A model generated the notes under the pieces. The model made no database searches. It worked only from the letters and a program-made list of their open reading frames with translations, and was not told the origin of the DNA. Shown here in pieces: positions 32,508 to 40,860 of a stretch of DNA of 48,459 nucleotides. Numbering within the stretch: the stretch's first letter is position 1; every line of letters begins with the position of its first letter. This stretch comes from a virus: positions 1 to 48,459 of IMG/VR virus record IMGVR_UViG_3300046171_000184. One strand, 5' to 3'. Made by a program: the position numbers and the translations under genes.

Positions 32508-32826
32508 CTTGTATTACCTCCAATCTAGGAACATCTTGTCTTTCGCCAATAATAAAGTAATGACAATCAATAGGAACACCAGGTCTAGCCTCTAGTTTCA
32601 CTTGATTGTCACTCACACCCTTCACAATGATATCTTGAAAGGCACCAACAGGTGTAATACTAACTGTAACTGAACCAGGTCTCACAAGTTCAACCCACTC
32701 AATAGGTAGGTTGATAACCTTCTTACCACCTTTCAGTCTTCCTCTACAATATACAGAGTTCTCAGGTCCATCTAGTGAACCATAGACTAAACTCTTTCCT
32801 TCTTCTACAGGGTGATTAATTTTCAT
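32500..32826 (-). CDS. stand-alone HPTKEN-type domain protein
   Basis: This 108-aa protein reads INHPVEEGKSLVYGSLDGPE, SVYCRGRLKGGKKVINLPIE, WVELVRPGSVTVSITPVGAF, QDIIVKGVSDNQVKLEARPG, CHYFIIGERQDV. Line by line this matches the C-terminal domain of the adjacent 323-aa protein (HPTKEN, LEGPDAEVFYRGR, INLPDYW, HLTPMGSYQ, SYVVFGVR), so one arose by duplication of the other. It overlaps the next gene by 8 bases, and its ATG overlaps the stop of 32826-33488. It is probably a structural partner of the spike region. Confidence 0.75.
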   Translation of the reverse strand: MKINHPVEEGKSLVYGSLDGPENSVYCRGRLKGGKKVINLPIEWVELVRPGSVTVSITPVGAFQDIIVKGVSDNQVKLEARPGVPIDCHYFIIGERQDVPRLEVIQDA

Positions 32827-33488
32827 TACTTAAATATTCCAAATACATCGGCACCATATCCAATTTTCATTTGTTTTTCGAATGTTGTTCCAAATAGGTC
32901 AACAATACCACCAATAAAAGGTATTTTACTTGTAGTTGTCTTAGAACCTGCACTTACAATAGCAGTAGATGAACCATCACACCACTCAGTGAGGCCACCA
33001 TACATGTTTAATACACTCTCTCCACAAATTTCAACACTTTTGGTTGAGAAGAACTTAGCCGCGGTCACTCCTTTACAATCAATAGTATTACCACTTGCAG
33101 TTACACCATTAGTAGCAGTAATTTGAACGTTTCCCCTCTTATCTCCACCAGTGGCAGTAATGTCAATATCAAGAGCCTCAAGTCTAATACGACCATTGGA
33201 TGCTCTGATTACAACATCACCACTCTCTGCATCTAAAAAGATACCTGGCTCATTATCAGGGACACCTTTACCATGTTTAACTTGAAAGGATCCTGGCCCT
33301 CTAAAATTTGTACTATGTTTTCTAAACTTCTTTCCACCAGGACCATCCATGGTCATGTAATGTTCGTAAGTGTATCCACTCCTTAACATCACTGCAGATC
33401 TTACATTATCAGTATGGACATGTCCAAACTTGATCTCACCCTCAGCGGTTCCGTATCTAATTTTATGATAGTTTTTGTTTTGCGACAT
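32826..33488 (-). CDS. spike-like beta-structured baseplate protein
   Basis: In this 220-aa protein the first third is RYGTAEGEIKFGHVHTDNVR, SGYTYEHYMTMDGPGGKKFR. The middle has short alternating strands (GIFLDAESGDVVIRASNGRI, RLEALDIDITATGGDKRGNV, QITATNGVTASGNTIDCKGV) that look like the beta-prism of gp5/VgrG-type spikes. The C-terminus (SKIPFIGGIVDLFGTTFEKQ, MKIGYGADVFGIFK) is hydrophobic. It directly follows the gp5-like gene, whose own C-terminus lacks a beta-prism, so it may supply the needle part as a separate polypeptide (inference). Confidence 0.65.
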   Translation of the reverse strand: MSQNKNYHKIRYGTAEGEIKFGHVHTDNVRSAVMLRSGYTYEHYMTMDGPGGKKFRKHSTNFRGPGSFQVKHGKGVPDNEPGIFLDAESGDVVIRASNGRIRLEALDIDITATGGDKRGNVQITATNGVTASGNTIDCKGVTAAKFFSTKSVEICGESVLNMYGGLTEWCDGSSTAIVSAGSKTTTSKIPFIGGIVDLFGTTFEKQMKIGYGADVFGIFK

Positions 33489-35542
33489 TAGACACTACCT
33501 ACACAATCGATAACAGAAATAACTTTGTCCTGTAAATCTGGTTCTCTTTCGAGATCATTTTCACCCACTCTATCTATACAGAACTTGGGAACAATGAATG
33601 AACCAAATCCACTATCTGATTCAATGTAACATTGAGGCATTTCTTGGAAACCTTCACCACCAGCAGTTACTTTAATAGAAAGTAATCTACCAAACCTATC
33701 AAACTTAGGTACAGCCGTGGCTCCCATATCAGGTTTGATGACAACTTTATCTGTTGGTTGATAATCCACACCAGATTCGTCAACAATCAACTCACAAAGA
33801 TACAATATGACCGGATAAGAAGAAGTTGATGGATACTTATCAACAAATTTAACACCCTCCATAATTGTTGGTGAAGTCATACTACCACCATTAGGGAAAA
33901 GAGTAGGAGTGCCAGGTAGTATTTCAGTTGTGTTTCCATCAGGATCAAAACCTTCAGACAGATTTGAATTAGATGGTGTGGTTACTGTTGATCCTGGTGG
34001 AATGTTTACAGTATTTCCTGGTGGAATTGGTGGATAATAATCAGTACCAAATCCATCTTCACCAGGTACAATTCCACCATTAGAGGGAACAAACCTACCA
34101 TCACCTATTATAATAGTTTCATCCGTTTCTGCCCATACTTGACCATCGCCCCCTGTCGCACCATTTGGTGATGAAAGATAACCATAACCAGGATTGATGA
34201 CGGTTACACCTATAATACCAGTTTGTGTCGATGTACCACTAGCATTAAGGGAAGCACCAAGAGCTTCACCAGTTCCCGCAAATGTTCTATCTAAAATAAT
34301 AGATCCAAAAGCAGTAATTGTAGCAGTGCCAGGTAGTTCAACACTTCCTGCATTACCAGTCAATTTTATAATCATTCCTGGTACTAAACTTTCAAGAACA
34401 GATTTAGGTTGTACATTCTTAATTACATTTGAACCAGCAACGAGATCACCAGTAAAGTTAGCGGAGAATGAACTATCAAAACCTTCAGGAACAGGTACAG
34501 TGCCATATTCAGGTCTCACAATGATATCATCAGGAAGATCACCACCAAGAATATTGTAGTTTGAAACAACAGGACCAAATATTGGTTCAATAACACCACC
34601 TTGTCCTAATCCACAATCATCATATACATTGAGAGAGGAACTATCACTATCAAAACCATAACCAGAACTGACGATATCTGCGCCCATGATTTCACCACCA
34701 CCAGACACAATTAGATTGATTTTTGCACCACTTCCAGGGCCTACAACCTGAATTGTCGGAGGACCACAACTCCTTGGTCCAACATCACATGAAGCACCAT
34801 CAAATATACCAGAGAAATCAATATCATCAAATGAACTTCCAAGTTGAGTGACTGAACTAGTTACACTTTCAGCCCTACTGATGATACGATCAATATCAAA
34901 AGAACCACCATTGCTAGCACCAGAACTCATACTCCATTCTTTAACTGTAGCACATTTGGGTCTTTTCAAACACTGTAGCAATGCAATAACATCCATTACA
35001 ACACCACCGGCTTCATCAAGAAGCCCTCCAATACTACTAACAACACCACTCACATCAGATAATAGACCATCAACAGCACTAATAATGTTACCAACAACAT
35101 TTCCTATGACTGTAGAGACAAAATCTTCTATAAAACAAGAAGGAACATTTACAAGTTTAGTTGGAACTGTAATTGAAAGATCAATACTATCTCCTGAAAG
35201 TACTCCGAACATATTACCAAGTAATCCAGAAATCTGACTAGGCAATAGTGATGCACTAGTTATACCAGCGCAAGCCATCACGTCCATTATTTTAGTTACA
35301 GTTTCTTTGAAAAAATCTTTCACGTCCGGTGGAAAAATCGCAAATAATTCTCTTTCGGCAAAATTCCTTAGATGCATTAATTCTTTTTGTATTCTATTAA
35401 TGATTGTCTTCATGAACCCAGAAATCTTATCAGTCAATTTCTTAGTTAACTTTTGAATATACTCTTGAGCATCCGCAAGACCAGCTGTTAAAGCTGCTCT
35501 AGCATCATATATCATTTGGTTAATCTTTTGAACCTCATTCAA
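33488..35542 (-). CDS. gp5: gp5-like baseplate hub, C-terminal portion
   Basis: This 684-aa segment begins with a long helical region (NEVQKINQMIYDARAALTAG, QEYIQKLTKKLTDKISGFMK, RIQKELMHLRNFAERELFAI), then SQISGLLGNMFG and a hydrophobic helix set (IEDFVSTVIGNVVGNIISAV, GVVSSIGGLLDEAGGVVMDV). It continues with a long beta-rich part (PPTIQVVGPGSGAKINLIVS, GGGEIMGADIVSSGYGFDSD, ILDRTFAGTGEALGASLNAS, VIILYLCELIVDESGVDYQP-type strands). The true frame is open back to 35638, where a TAG ends the upstream gp5 OB segment; the 32 codons between read QTQNQIHQFPLAFPEDCEPI. No lysozyme domain like that of T4 gp5 is seen. I take it to be the rest of gp5. Confidence 0.65.
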   Translation of the reverse strand: MNEVQKINQMIYDARAALTAGLADAQEYIQKLTKKLTDKISGFMKTIINRIQKELMHLRNFAERELFAIFPPDVKDFFKETVTKIMDVMACAGITSASLLPSQISGLLGNMFGVLSGDSIDLSITVPTKLVNVPSCFIEDFVSTVIGNVVGNIISAVDGLLSDVSGVVSSIGGLLDEAGGVVMDVIALLQCLKRPKCATVKEWSMSSGASNGGSFDIDRIISRAESVTSSVTQLGSSFDDIDFSGIFDGASCDVGPRSCGPPTIQVVGPGSGAKINLIVSGGGEIMGADIVSSGYGFDSDSSSLNVYDDCGLGQGGVIEPIFGPVVSNYNILGGDLPDDIIVRPEYGTVPVPEGFDSSFSANFTGDLVAGSNVIKNVQPKSVLESLVPGMIIKLTGNAGSVELPGTATITAFGSIILDRTFAGTGEALGASLNASGTSTQTGIIGVTVINPGYGYLSSPNGATGGDGQVWAETDETIIIGDGRFVPSNGGIVPGEDGFGTDYYPPIPPGNTVNIPPGSTVTTPSNSNLSEGFDPDGNTTEILPGTPTLFPNGGSMTSPTIMEGVKFVDKYPSTSSYPVILYLCELIVDESGVDYQPTDKVVIKPDMGATAVPKFDRFGRLLSIKVTAGGEGFQEMPQCYIESDSGFGSFIVPKFCIDRVGENDLEREPDLQDKVISVIDCVGSV

Positions 35543-35638
35543 CGCATTCTTAATTTCAACTGAAATACTGTGTGCTGGTATTGGTTCACAATCTTCAGGA
35601 AAAGCAAGAGGAAACTGGTGGATCTGGTTTTGCGTCTG

Positions 35639-36226
35639 CTATATCTTAGTAACATTATTACCATTGACACTACTTGTTATCTGGTCATTAACAAGATTTC
35701 CAGTAGCATTTTCTTGTGATAATATTTCATCACCACCATTCTCTCTTACTTGAAGTGTAGATCTCTTTGAACCAAACACCGGATCTTGTGCTGGATATCC
35801 ATCAAAAGGAAGAAACCTAGTTGGACTAATGTTCTTCATCACCGCATTATAATCATTGTATCCTAAGATACCCATGATAATAGGAATTTGTGCATCATCA
35901 CCATCCATGAACCAACCGAACACAAATGTTCCTTGTGTCAGGTTTGCACTCTGAGATGAACCTCTACCACCACCACCTGCGGTGACAGGATACATCACAT
36001 ATGCCCATGGCAGTTCATCATCAGGAATATCATCTGCGTTGGCAGTATGATATCCCATGATACGAACACGGTATCTCTCACCAAAACCTTTTGTTTCCCG
36101 ATTGTTATCTTGTTGTGTTCCAGGTATATTTTCTCGCCATGATTCCTCAGGTGGGATCTGTCCGATCCACCATTGGAAACCATCTCTACCTACGAAATGT
36201 TTTTTAAATAAAGTTTCGTCAATCAT
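35639..36226 (-). CDS. gp5: gp5-like baseplate hub, N-terminal OB-fold part
   Basis: In this 196-aa protein the pattern WWIGQIPPEESWRENIPGTQ, GFGERYRVRIMGYHTANADD, IPDDELPWAYVMYPVTAGGG, GTFVFGWFMDGDDAQIPIIM, GILGYNDYNAVMKNISPTRF is the OB-fold of gp5/VgrG-type hub spikes (YRVRIMGYH, LPWAYVMYP, FVFGWFMDGD). T4 gp5 carries a lysozyme domain after the OB fold; here the ORF ends in TAG and the same frame resumes immediately as the 684-aa segment. It lies 8 bases after the gp27-like hub gene, the same pairing as in other T4-like phages, where gp5 sits on gp27. Confidence 0.8.
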   Translation of the reverse strand: MIDETLFKKHFVGRDGFQWWIGQIPPEESWRENIPGTQQDNNRETKGFGERYRVRIMGYHTANADDIPDDELPWAYVMYPVTAGGGGRGSSQSANLTQGTFVFGWFMDGDDAQIPIIMGILGYNDYNAVMKNISPTRFLPFDGYPAQDPVFGSKRSTLQVRENGGDEILSQENATGNLVNDQITSSVNGNNVTKI

Positions 36227-36234
36227 TAAAAATT

Positions 36235-37521
36235 TTACCTCTCGCCATATGAGTCTCTTACCAAACCAAGACTGGTAAAAGTTGACTTTGGAGTAATCCT
36301 ATGACACACATGTGCTACCATATATATGCCTCCACTTTGATCATTGGTATTAGTTAGATCAGCACCGGACAACTCAGGAAAACTACATTCAACTAGATCA
36401 CCAGCTTTAATACTAAAATCACCAGCGATAGTTATTTGTGCCTTTACACTGAACAACTGATTATATCTCATTATACTCTGAACCGCAGTATCTTCAGCTT
36501 GGAAATTTGGTTCTCCAGGATTGGCTTTCTGATTATCGAGTTGTGCGTCTCCAGTTCCTTTTGGATTCACACCAATGTCCAGAATGTGAGTCATAAATCT
36601 AGATGGTGTTCTTGTGAATTCTTTTGCTACAAAACTATAGTCATCACCTTTTCTACCAGCAACCTCAACATCACTCGATTGTTGCTCAATACTATATGAA
36701 ACCTCTCTGTAATTCATAGCTAAGAAGTCAAAGAAAATTGATTTGTTATTATAAGTTCCCAGTGTGAGGTTCTGGTGTAGTTCAGTATCACTTTCGATAG
36801 TATAGTTTAGAATGTTGTTATCTTTACCTTTAACTTTATTACCAGTGTTATTGTAATTAAACTTCTTTACTGATGATCCTCTGAACAAATTATCAATAGA
36901 TTTAAAGTGAAACCCTTCTCTGGTTTGAAAGAATAAGAAACCAGCTGCACCACCTACACCCTGTGCAGGAACAGACTTTGATGCTAGCCAAGTACAAACA
37001 TAAAATGGTTTTCTATCATTACCAATAAAGTTATACTCCAGTGATGTTTCGTCTACATCAACCTCACCAGACACAGGAAGAACATCACCTAGAATAGAAC
37101 TGATGTGATCAGATATCTTACCTTCATATCTTTTAGTAACTCTGGTCTGTGTATTAGCAAAGTATTCTTGAGAGGCGAAGTCAAGAACATACAAGTCCTG
37201 TTGTGTTCCAGGGATAGCATCTCTCGCTCTGTTCACATACAAAGGAACCTCTAGTGTTCCACCCTGATTATCACTTATCTTAATCTGTGCTCTCTCACCA
37301 CCTCTGATGGGTAGACCATCCAAAGATCCTCTACCAGGACCATCGGCTTCATTGCCTGTTTCAACAATAGTTGCACTGGCAGATATTGTATTTGAAAGAA
37401 CACTCTCATAGTAATTATATTCTACCACACCAGCAGAAAGATCTACAGATCCACCTCCAGTATTGGAGTTGATCTGAAATGATTCAATATTACCTGCTTG
37501 TGATAGATCTTTTTCTGACAT
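36235..37521 (-). CDS. gp27-like baseplate hub protein
   Basis: This 428-aa protein starts MSEKDLSQAGNIESFQINSN, with GGGSVDLSAGVVEYNYYESV and LSNTISASATIVETGNEADG, then IRGGERAQIKISDNQGGTLE, VPLYVNRARDAIPGTQQDLY. The middle has VCTWLASKSVP and GFLFFQTREGFHFKSIDNLF, and the end has VKAQITIAGDFSIKAGDLVE, CSFPELSGAD and GGIYMVAHVCHRITPKSTF. The GEHIL-type start and the final beta-barrel (IAGDFSIKAGDLV) are typical of the hub family that includes T4 gp27 and VgrG/PhageGPD. The neighbouring OB-fold spike supports the call. The ATG overlaps the stop of the 1,029-aa gene (37521). Confidence 0.75.
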   Translation of the reverse strand: MSEKDLSQAGNIESFQINSNTGGGSVDLSAGVVEYNYYESVLSNTISASATIVETGNEADGPGRGSLDGLPIRGGERAQIKISDNQGGTLEVPLYVNRARDAIPGTQQDLYVLDFASQEYFANTQTRVTKRYEGKISDHISSILGDVLPVSGEVDVDETSLEYNFIGNDRKPFYVCTWLASKSVPAQGVGGAAGFLFFQTREGFHFKSIDNLFRGSSVKKFNYNNTGNKVKGKDNNILNYTIESDTELHQNLTLGTYNNKSIFFDFLAMNYREVSYSIEQQSSDVEVAGRKGDDYSFVAKEFTRTPSRFMTHILDIGVNPKGTGDAQLDNQKANPGEPNFQAEDTAVQSIMRYNQLFSVKAQITIAGDFSIKAGDLVECSFPELSGADLTNTNDQSGGIYMVAHVCHRITPKSTFTSLGLVRDSYGER

Positions 37522-40500
37522 TAACCTACTTTATACAAGGACCCTAAGAGTTGTGCTTCATAATAACTATTTAACAGGTTTCCAGAACCTGTTGATCCAG
37601 TAGAGGATTTGCCACCTCCACCACCTCCTGATGATTGTTGTGGGGGTGGTAATGGAACAATAGTTGGTGACCCTTCGCCAGGGTTTTCATATGAAGCTTG
37701 TTTCTCAACACTACCAATATTCTGAGTTGGTGCCTTCTGTGGTGTGATTGTAGGTGTTGATGGTTCTGGTGTTTGGCCAGGAGCTTCTGGTGTATCAGTT
37801 GGAGTGATCTTTGGTTCTTCCTTCTGTTGTGAGTTATACTCTTTCATATCCTCTTCATATTTGGCTGCACCAGATCTACCTGTGTATTCAGACCTTTCAG
37901 GTTTCTTCATCTCAGGAGGATCAACTGGTTTTACATCTTGACCAGTCATAGTTTCTGTAGGAGTAACTTCTGCTTTTACCGGAGTACCCTGTCTGGCCTC
38001 ATACTTCTTAAGATCTTTTTCATATTGAGCTGCACCAGATCTACCTGTGTATTCAGACCTTTCGGGCTTCTTCATCTCTTCAGATGGATCAACTGGTGAT
38101 ACTTTAGCAACAGTTGGTGGGGGATTAGGTGATCCTTTCTCTTCCTTCTGTTCTGGATCCGCTCCACCTTTCAGTGAGGCCATCTTGGCTTTAATCCTAG
38201 ATCTCATAGTATTACCACCATGGCTCAATACTCTAGAAACATTGATGTTAGGATCAGATGGTTTTAGTTTATCAAGATCCCATCTCTGTGGGCCACCTGG
38301 CAATCGTCCAGTGGATGTAGCTTCTCTTTCCCACTCACCATGAGTTCTTACATTCTTATCAACAGTTGATGCATCCCAACCCCAATCCAAAGCAATCTGT
38401 GCCGCCTCAGTAACCATAGCATCCATCTGTGCTGAGGTTGGTGGTGTAGGCCATGATGATGCTCTGTCTTGATTGTCTGGTCCGTGCATAGCAGCAACAC
38501 TCAAACCAATAGAACCAGTATTAGCACCTGCTGTGTGTGAGTTTTTATCCTGACCATAAGGTGTATATCTTACAGCCTTACCACTACCAAGGAAGGTAGT
38601 ATGATAGTAAGAGTAAGGTGTATTGTGACCTCCAGCTGTCCAGTGAAGGAACATCTTTCTATTCTTATCACCACCAGATGCATTGTATGGTGTGACTGAT
38701 TGACTAGAACTTGGAGCAACAGCTTTCAATCCAGCAGTATCAGATCCAGGTCTATCTCCCTGCATAGTGGGACTACCACTCTGATCTGTTGAACTACTTT
38801 CTGTTGAAGCAGGTGGACTATCAGGAGAAGTATTACTGATGGCTTCCTCTTCAGTATTACCTACGAAACCACCATCTCCACCAGTTCTAAAGTATCCAAC
38901 TCCCGGTTGAAGATAGTATTTACCTTCGGATATCTCTTTAGCCTGTTCTGACATAACACCAGTCTGTCCAGAGGCATTGGTTAGATCTCCTTGATTTACT
39001 TCCGTCTCCTCACCATCTGCCATTGGATCTCTACTGAAGAACGCCTTCATCATAATAGGGGCAATCTGTAGTGGATTGATCATCAATGCAGGGAAATTAA
39101 CAATTCCATAATCCACAAAAGGAATATTCAACTTTGGCAATCCCTCATACATTCTCTTAAAACCATCACCAGCCCAACCAAGAACCTTTTGTCCTGTTTG
39201 AAGAACAGCCGCAATATCTTCTTTTAACTTGTTACCAACCTCACTAACTCCACCACCTTTAAGTAAGATATAAAACAACTCACCAACATACTCACCAATC
39301 AACTCACCAAGGATGGTTCCAATGATAGGAATAGGAAGGAAGGTTCCTAAGAAACCACCCAACAGAGTACCACCAGCTTTGAACAAAGCTTTATCAAGTT
39401 TCTTATCTGGTTTACCATCACCATCAGCATCTTCAAAATAAGTAGTGACAGCAACAATCAGAGGACCAATGATAGGTATTCTAGACATACCTGACTTGGT
39501 TGCCAGTAATCCACCCTGTTTGGTAATAAAACTCGTGGCCTTATTCTTTCCAAAGGTTTTAATCAAACCTCTGTTCAGAGATCTATTAGCACCACCCTTA
39601 AAGAGTTGGCTTCCTTTTATCCCACCACCAAGGGATCCCATCATAGGGGCAGATGTTAGTCTGCCAGAACTTATTGCCTTGTTAACATTTGTTAGTGCCC
39701 TTCTAGAATCTAAACCATTATCAAGCAGGCCTTGGAACATTCTGGCAGCTTCATCACCATACTGTGCTCGTACCTGTAAGGTTTTCTTACTCAGAGTGTT
39801 GGTTATTCTTCCAGAACCACCAGGAAGTCTTCTAAATCCTTCACCAATACCAAGGTTACGACCAGCACCAGCACCACCTCTATTAGTAAGTCTATCTAAT
39901 GCTCCTGATGTTCTTCCTAGTTGTTGTGTTCTTGTATTGAATGTAGCAGCTCTACCTGCTGCCTTTGCTGCATTACCGATTGCCTTGGATATATCAGCAA
40001 TCTTCTCTACTCCCCTAGTAATAAAACCAGGAAGAACTTTACCTAGAGCTTTAAAGGTAGCCTTAATACCATTCCCAATCTTACCCCAGATATTTGGTTT
40101 GAAATTCTTTAACTTAGTAAGACCATCTTTAAAGAACTTGGATACCTTAGGTCCAAGTAGTTTGAATGTTTCATTCAGACCTTTAAATCCTAAGAATGTT
40201 AGGTGAAGATTTTTAGTTGCAAACTCAATACCAGACATGATTGGTCTGGCAAACTTGAGTAATGAGAGTGCAACAAACCCTAAGAATAACTGTGTAAAGA
40301 AGTTAAAGATACCTAACCCTTCACCAGCTTTTTTACCTTGGTTCAATAAGAAACCACCAACACCAGCCAGAATACCCTCTCTCTTATTCTCCTTCTCTCT
40401 CTTCTTTGCCTTCTCTCTATCCTTTCTTGCAGTAGCTGCCCTCTTCTTCTTGGACGCAATACCTTTTCCAGTAACAGATTCAATTGATCCAGTGAGAGAT

Positions 40501-40610
40501 ACAATACTATCCAACTGATTAGTGATGGATGTGAATGAAACCTTACCTACTGGTTTTACTGTTTGAACTTTTGGTTCTACAGGATCAGGAAGAGCCAACC
40601 CACCAAACAT
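37521..40610 (-). CDS. tape-measure/hub protein with embedded amidase domain
   Basis: In this 1,029-aa protein, residues about 52-80 are very basic and coiled (KKKRAATARKDREKAKKREK). Residues about 82-130 (GILAGVGGFLLN, FFTQLFLGFVALSLLKFARP) and 380-450 contain membrane-prone helices. DADGDGKPD at 395-403 resembles an EF-hand loop. A peptidoglycan amidase (PGRP/amidase_2) domain spans about 650-785: MFLHWTAGGHN, HTAGANTGSIGLSVAAMHG, VRTHGEWE and RWDLDKL, with His656, His757 and Asp778 as probable zinc ligands. A Pro-rich tail has a duplicated KKPERSEYTGRSGAA unit. The real start is 40860; a one-base change near 40748 separates the first 39 residues. Confidence 0.75.
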   Translation of the reverse strand: MFGGLALPDPVEPKVQTVKPVGKVSFTSITNQLDSIVSLTGSIESVTGKGIASKKKRAATARKDREKAKKREKENKREGILAGVGGFLLNQGKKAGEGLGIFNFFTQLFLGFVALSLLKFARPIMSGIEFATKNLHLTFLGFKGLNETFKLLGPKVSKFFKDGLTKLKNFKPNIWGKIGNGIKATFKALGKVLPGFITRGVEKIADISKAIGNAAKAAGRAATFNTRTQQLGRTSGALDRLTNRGGAGAGRNLGIGEGFRRLPGGSGRITNTLSKKTLQVRAQYGDEAARMFQGLLDNGLDSRRALTNVNKAISSGRLTSAPMMGSLGGGIKGSQLFKGGANRSLNRGLIKTFGKNKATSFITKQGGLLATKSGMSRIPIIGPLIVAVTTYFEDADGDGKPDKKLDKALFKAGGTLLGGFLGTFLPIPIIGTILGELIGEYVGELFYILLKGGGVSEVGNKLKEDIAAVLQTGQKVLGWAGDGFKRMYEGLPKLNIPFVDYGIVNFPALMINPLQIAPIMMKAFFSRDPMADGEETEVNQGDLTNASGQTGVMSEQAKEISEGKYYLQPGVGYFRTGGDGGFVGNTEEEAISNTSPDSPPASTESSSTDQSGSPTMQGDRPGSDTAGLKAVAPSSSQSVTPYNASGGDKNRKMFLHWTAGGHNTPYSYYHTTFLGSGKAVRYTPYGQDKNSHTAGANTGSIGLSVAAMHGPDNQDRASSWPTPPTSAQMDAMVTEAAQIALDWGWDASTVDKNVRTHGEWEREATSTGRLPGGPQRWDLDKLKPSDPNINVSRVLSHGGNTMRSRIKAKMASLKGGADPEQKEEKGSPNPPPTVAKVSPVDPSEEMKKPERSEYTGRSGAAQYEKDLKKYEARQGTPVKAEVTPTETMTGQDVKPVDPPEMKKPERSEYTGRSGAAKYEEDMKEYNSQQKEEPKITPTDTPEAPGQTPEPSTPTITPQKAPTQNIGSVEKQASYENPGEGSPTIVPLPPPQQSSGGGGGGKSSTGSTGSGNLLNSYYEAQLLGSLYKVG
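37864..38063. repeat. duplicated 35-bp exact repeat in the hub gene
   Basis: GCTGCACCAGATCTACCTGT and the following 15 bases occur identically at 37864-37898 and 38029-38063. On the minus strand both encode ERSEYTGRSGAA within a duplicated unit of about 50 residues in the Pro-rich C-terminus of the hub protein. Confidence 0.8.
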
Positions 40611-40740
40611 AGGTGATGTTGGTATGATATCAGATGAACCAACCTTTGTGATTGCACCAGGTTCTTCAGTTCCACCTTCTCCACCCTTTCCTTTCTTTTT
40701 CTTTCTACCCTTACCAGTAACTCTATTCTTTACAGCATTC

Positions 40741-40860
40741 TTAGTCCTTACCTTTTATAAACTTCTTGGCACCATCCATCACTGCCTTCTTGGTCATCGT
40801 TCCGGCCAAGACTTTAGATGCAGCTGTAAGAGCTGCTATAGATCCTGATATTACAGCCAT
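40741..40860 (-). CDS. N-terminal 39 residues of the amidase-bearing hub protein
   Basis: The segment reads MAVISGSIAALTAASKVLAG, TMTKKAVMDGAKKFIKG, then a frame change. The following frame continues TKNAVKNRVTGKGRKKKKGK, IIPTSPMFGGLALPDP, in line with the 1,029-aa ORF, so the gene starts at 40860. The ATG shares bases with the stop of the 886-aa gene (TAATG), showing translational coupling. An extra G near 40748 explains the break. Confidence 0.65.
   Translation of the reverse strand: MAVISGSIAALTAASKVLAGTMTKKAVMDGAKKFIKGKD

Noticed and set aside
35639-35641. Genome-wide recoding of TAG
   Set aside because: TAG is the natural end of the 83-aa gene (28987), of gp26 (43696) and of the gene at 20272, so recoding can at most be local.
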